From NCBI RefSeq assembly GCF_019649055.1, contig NW_026570269.1:682001-746000 (forward strand): a stretch of 64,000 bases of DNA. The letters run 5' to 3'. Made by a program: the position numbers and the translations under genes. A model generated the notes under the pieces. That model searched no databases. It was given only the letters and a program-made list of their open reading frames with translations, and was not told the origin of the DNA. Origin of the DNA: Paramacrobiotus metropolitanus (lineage: Eukaryota > Tardigrada > Eutardigrada > Parachela > Macrobiotidae). Of the stretch, positions 61,318 to 64,000 are shown in pieces (positions within the stretch are counted from its first letter, which is position 1; each line of letters opens with the position of its first letter).

Positions 61318-61845
61318 TCAAAAACACCACCTTGCTTTGTTTTACGGCATTCTATAGCCAGATGATTTGTATACACTGGTGTGAAAACCGTTTGTGCGCG
61401 CAATTTCCGATTCGGGAGTTATGGCTGTGAAAATTCCCAAAAGGTTTAATTGCATTTAAGTACCAAAGGTCATTATAAACCGATCTTCCTTAAATTTTGC
61501 CACACAAATGGATGTAAGTCTGAAGATCGGTTTTACACCGAACCAGATCTGCGACATTTTTTCAAATTCCGAAAAAACTGAAAAAATTCATTTTAAAATG
61601 AGAAAAAAATGCCGAGCTGTGGTACCGTGTAAGAACGATCTTCATGCATATACGTGCAATTATATGCGAAATTTAAAAAAGATTGGTCCATAATGAGACT
61701 TTTGGTACACCCGAAAGCATTTAAACTTTTTGGAATGTCCTTACAGCCATAACCCCCGAACCGGATGTTGCGCGGCACAAACGGTTTTTGTGCCAGTGTA
61801 TACAGTTCATCTGGCTACAGAATGTCATAAAACAAAGCAAAAAGG
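61318..61845. repeat. Second long imperfect palindrome, arms about 240 bp
   Basis: The left arm (about 61318-61560) and right arm (about 61600-61845) are inverted copies at roughly 75-80% similarity by eye. Shared blocks include AGCCAGATGA, GTATACACTGG, ACCGTTTGTG, GTTATGGCTGT and GAAGATCG. It lies between the Ig gene and the broken POLD2. It resembles the palindrome at 56.8 kb in architecture, though I did not establish sequence kinship. Confidence 0.75.
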
Positions 61846-61849
61846 TGTT

Positions 61850-62370
61850 TGGGAGTGCGCGTGAGAGTGAGAGTTTTTCATGCCTGTACACAAATCTGAC
61901 ACCATGTACCGGGCCATTTCCCTTAAAGTAACCGAAATATAGGGGGAATTCAACAGCTGATGCCAGCACTCCCTGTACGTGCTGCCGTCAGCCGGCTGGA
62001 GTTTTACGTTGTGGCTAAACATGGTGCTTATGTACCGCGCCTGATTTAACCGTATGTATTGCCGTAACGTCACACTCCAGGCGGCTGACGACATCAAGTA
62101 CAGGAGTGCTGGCCTCATCAGTAAAATTCCCCCTACATGAAAAAAATCGAAGTATGAATAATGCAGCGTATTCTGAAAGGAGTAAATATCGAAAGCCATC
62201 CACGGCCATATAACCATACTGTATAACCATCAGCCATATAACCATCACACACACACACGGAATTCATTCTGGGTATTTAACGTAATAACATTAGTACCGG
62301 AAATATAACATAATTCAGATACACACATCGTAAAATAACTGTGAACTTGTCTCGTCTCGCCGTCTCGTAC
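61850..62370 (-). pseudogene. Possible decayed downstream part of POLD2
   Basis: Just downstream of the POLD2 exons, the minus strand gives short matches to the family in different frames. A DKFTVILRC-like piece (compare D-R-F-V-L-L-V-S-G) lies near 62340, a STPVLDVVSRLE piece (compare QLLVDVVTGQL) near 62080, and a ECWHQLLNSPYISVTL piece (compare the helix before the VMPGEFDPTN motif) near 61940. The conserved MPGEFDPTN and C-terminal blocks are not found. The frame changes suggest decay, but the matches are weak. Confidence 0.35.
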
Positions 62371-62969
62371 ACACCAGTCTGACTCGGGAAGATCAAAATG
62401 CGGCTGCGGCGGCATGTCCAGAAACCTGTAGTCCTCCACGACGAACGCTCCAGTGCCGTTTTTCCATCCAATCAGCGCCGTAATGACCCCCGTGACCACC
62501 ATTTGGAGATCCAGATTCTTTCCCACAACGATGATTCGCTGTGATTCATCCTCTATATATAGGGTGTCAGTGTCACTAATGTAGCGTGGTAGCACAATCT
62601 GTCCATGAATTTCAAAGTCTTCGTGCATTTCCCGCAAGATGTTGGGCTTTAACTCCATCTCCTTGTAGAGTGTTCCAATCAGGCATACTGTCTCGTTCTC
62701 CACGACGTCGCTCACGGTACATACTCTGTACTTGTACCCTGTAGTGGATAAATCAGTAGTTGCAGATAAAAGGACTCCACAGAGCACGTCATTTGGATTG
62801 CCAACGCTTTGGACTTACCCCATGTCGCTTCAACCACCGATAACATGCGAGGTCTCAGCACAGTCAATCGCTGATAATACAACTGAGCAAACTGAGCATT
62901 AACTGTTGTCGCATAGCGAGTACGAAAAGATTCGCTTTTATCAATAATATTACCACCCTTCCGGGACAT
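62371..62969 (-). CDS. POLD2: DNA polymerase delta small subunit (POLD2/Cdm1), N-terminal part only
   Basis: Two minus-strand exons, 62819-62969 and about 62371-62738, join in phase 1. They read ESFRTRYATTVNAQFAQLYY, LTVLRPRML and ATWG, then VCLIGTLYKEMELKPNILRE, the OB-fold region LYIEDESQRI, MVVTGVITALIGW and GAFVVEDYRFLD. These correspond in order to the N-terminal OB domain of POLD2, the B-subunit that links polymerase delta to its other subunits. The following phosphodiesterase-like domain, about half of the protein, is not found intact. To the left come decayed pieces, a palindrome and then an unrelated Ig gene. The segment is therefore probably a truncated or decaying copy, unless further exons are rearranged. 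The exon 2 donor is uncertain (GTACGA or GTGTGT). Confidence 0.8.
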
Positions 62970-63022
62970 TATAACTCAGAAAAAAGGTGAACCAACTTAT
63001 AACAAAAACATGTGGTAATAGT

Positions 63023-63215
63023 CAGTGGCGAATCTAGGCGAGTTTGGACGGGAGGGCTAGAGAACTCGCACCAAAGGGGGGAGTATTCTCTCGCGTTTTC
63101 GGCGACCTCGGGCGTAAAAAAATTCGCAACGTACCCCCCTCTTAAGAATTTTTTTGACGTCCAAGTTACGGGGGGGGGCATTAGCCCCGGGAGCCCCCCC
63201 TTAAATTCGCCACTG
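63023..63215. mobile_element. hAT-type MITE, 193 bp, with 8-bp target duplication
   Basis: The ends are CAGTGGCGAAT and its complement ATTCGCCACTG, and the element is flanked on both sides by the perfect 8-bp repeat GTAATAGT (63015-63022 and 63216-63223). CAGTGGCG-type ends with 8-bp duplications are typical of hAT-superfamily non-autonomous elements. The interior is G/C-homopolymer rich and non-coding. The perfect duplication indicates a fairly recent insertion. Confidence 0.92.
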
Positions 63216-63349
63216 GTAATAGTAGGCAGATGAACGTTCTAATAAATATGGAAACATGTGGTTCATAACGGTCACAAAGACTCCATGCTGCAAGTAATTG
63301 CGGAACACAGCTGCCATACGAGGGCGATATGCAGTACGTTGTAGTGTAA

Positions 63350-63670
63350 TGTTTTCTTGTGGTCGCCACAAAAAAATCTCATGATGCCGGTAGTGTAATG
63401 TTTTCTTGTGGCCGCCACAAAAAAACTCATTATACCTGTAGTGTAATGTTTTCTTGTGGCCGCCACAAAAAAATTTCATGATGCTGGTATTGTGCTGTTT
63501 TCTTGTGGCCGCCACAAAAAAACTCATTATACCTGTAGTGTGCTGTTTTCTTGTGGCCGCCACAAAAAAATTTCATGATGCTGGTATTGTGCTGTTTTCT
63601 TGTGGCCGCCACAAAAAAATTTCATGATGCTGGTATTGTGCTGTTTTCTTGTGGCCGCCACAAAAAAACT
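63350..63670. repeat. Minisatellite, seven units of alternating 48/49 bp with palindromic core
   Basis: The block CTTGTGGCCGCCACAA recurs at starts 63356, 63405, 63453, 63502, 63550, 63599 and 63648, a spacing of 49, 48, 49, 48, 49, 49. Each unit holds the near-perfect palindrome TTGTGGCCGCCACAA followed by an A run and one of two spacer types (TTTCATGATGCTGGTATTG or CTCATTATACCTGTAGTG). A further inverted block with GTGGCGGCCAC lies at about 63736-63748. ORFs across it are repeat translations, not genes. Confidence 0.9.
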
Positions 63671-64000
63671 CATTGCATTACGAGACATGTGTTTGTCACT
63701 ACAAATATATTAACATCTCACATTAGTGCGATTTTTGTGGCGGCCACAGAAAAACGCATAGTAGCAATGCGGTGGGAATTTTGTGACAACCAGACTTTGA
63801 CCATCTTTTGGTTGTGCTGAAAATTTTCCCCATCTTTTCCAGCCCATACCATTTTTTAGATGAAAAGGGGATGGGATGAGGACAAGCAGCGGATGGGCTG
63901 AGATGGGATGAAAAGGTTGGAAGATGGGATGGGATCAAGAAAAACGATTTTTAAATAAATTTTTTAAATTTTCATAACTTTCTTCGCTAAAAACTCACCG
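63671..64000. other. Low-complexity GATGGGATG-rich and AT-rich end of window
   Basis: GATGGGATG and complementary CATC-type motifs recur between 63820 and 63945. No gene was recognised. The rest is AT-rich. Confidence 0.5.

Noticed and set aside
63201-63612. Repetitive ORFs with CGGHKKTLHYRYNEFF-type units
   Set aside because: They are translations of the 48/49-bp minisatellite, without start context, splice signals or relation to any family.
1-64000. tRNA, rRNA or CRISPR loci
   Set aside because: I looked for tRNA B-box-like GGTTCGAATCC patterns with matching arms and for regularly spaced direct repeats. The only regular array is the minisatellite near 63.4 kb, and no tRNA could be folded by eye.

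Overview
The window is nuclear DNA of an animal. Genes are split by GT-AG introns of about 60 bp to 3 kb, exons are more GC-rich than the AT-rich surroundings, and there are no operons or Shine-Dalgarno sites. A gustatory-receptor-family gene (ending in TYFLLVYQ) and a sugar transporter of the trehalose/glucose type suggest an ecdysozoan, probably a panarthropod. A P2X receptor and an apextrin (MACPF plus ApeC) argue against a typical insect or nematode. A tardigrade or a non-insect arthropod would fit, but this is inference and the sequence does not prove it.

Layout. 1-0.4 kb: last two exons of CHMP4 (ESCRT-III), plus strand. 0.8-2.9 kb: a complete apextrin-like gene, minus. 4.3-4.6 kb: a small unrecognised exon, minus. 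4.6-14 kb: a 9-kb stretch with no recognisable gene. 14.05-19.15 kb: an RGK-type GTPase, plus, four exons. 21.4-23.3 kb: a gustatory receptor, plus. 24.2-24.8 kb: a glycine-rich secreted protein with a TATA box, plus. 25.3-27.0 kb: metaxin-1, minus, eight exons. 28.2-29.6 kb: a secreted Q/M-rich protein, minus. 30.3-31.8 kb: an unrecognised multipass membrane protein, minus. 32.4-33.8 kb: OAF (out at first), minus. 34.65-36.5 kb: an MFS sugar transporter, minus. 37.2-38.2 kb: a secreted lipocalin, minus. 39.3-45.1 kb: a complete 11-exon P2X receptor, minus. 47.3-49.0 kb: YJU2B/CCDC130, plus. 55.4-56.0 kb: a TNFAIP8/TIPE protein, plus. 60.05-61.2 kb: a two-Ig-domain protein, minus. 62.4-63.0 kb: the 5' part of a DNA polymerase delta small subunit (POLD2) that appears to break down downstream, minus.

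Most genes were assembled by matching protein family, splice signals and reading phase. In the fully modelled genes the exon lengths sum to whole codons at every junction. The genes are mostly unrelated single-copy metazoan genes (membrane remodelling, mitochondrial import, splicing, transport, signalling). I see no co-operating cluster.

The right-hand 22 kb holds most of the repeats: three copies of a TA-flanked 494-660 bp MITE (one inside P2X intron 3), a 193-bp hAT-type MITE with a perfect 8-bp target duplication, a 563-bp element whose long inverted ends are built from short repeats, two long imperfect palindromes, and a 48/49-bp minisatellite with a palindromic core. The truncated POLD2 copy sits among these elements.
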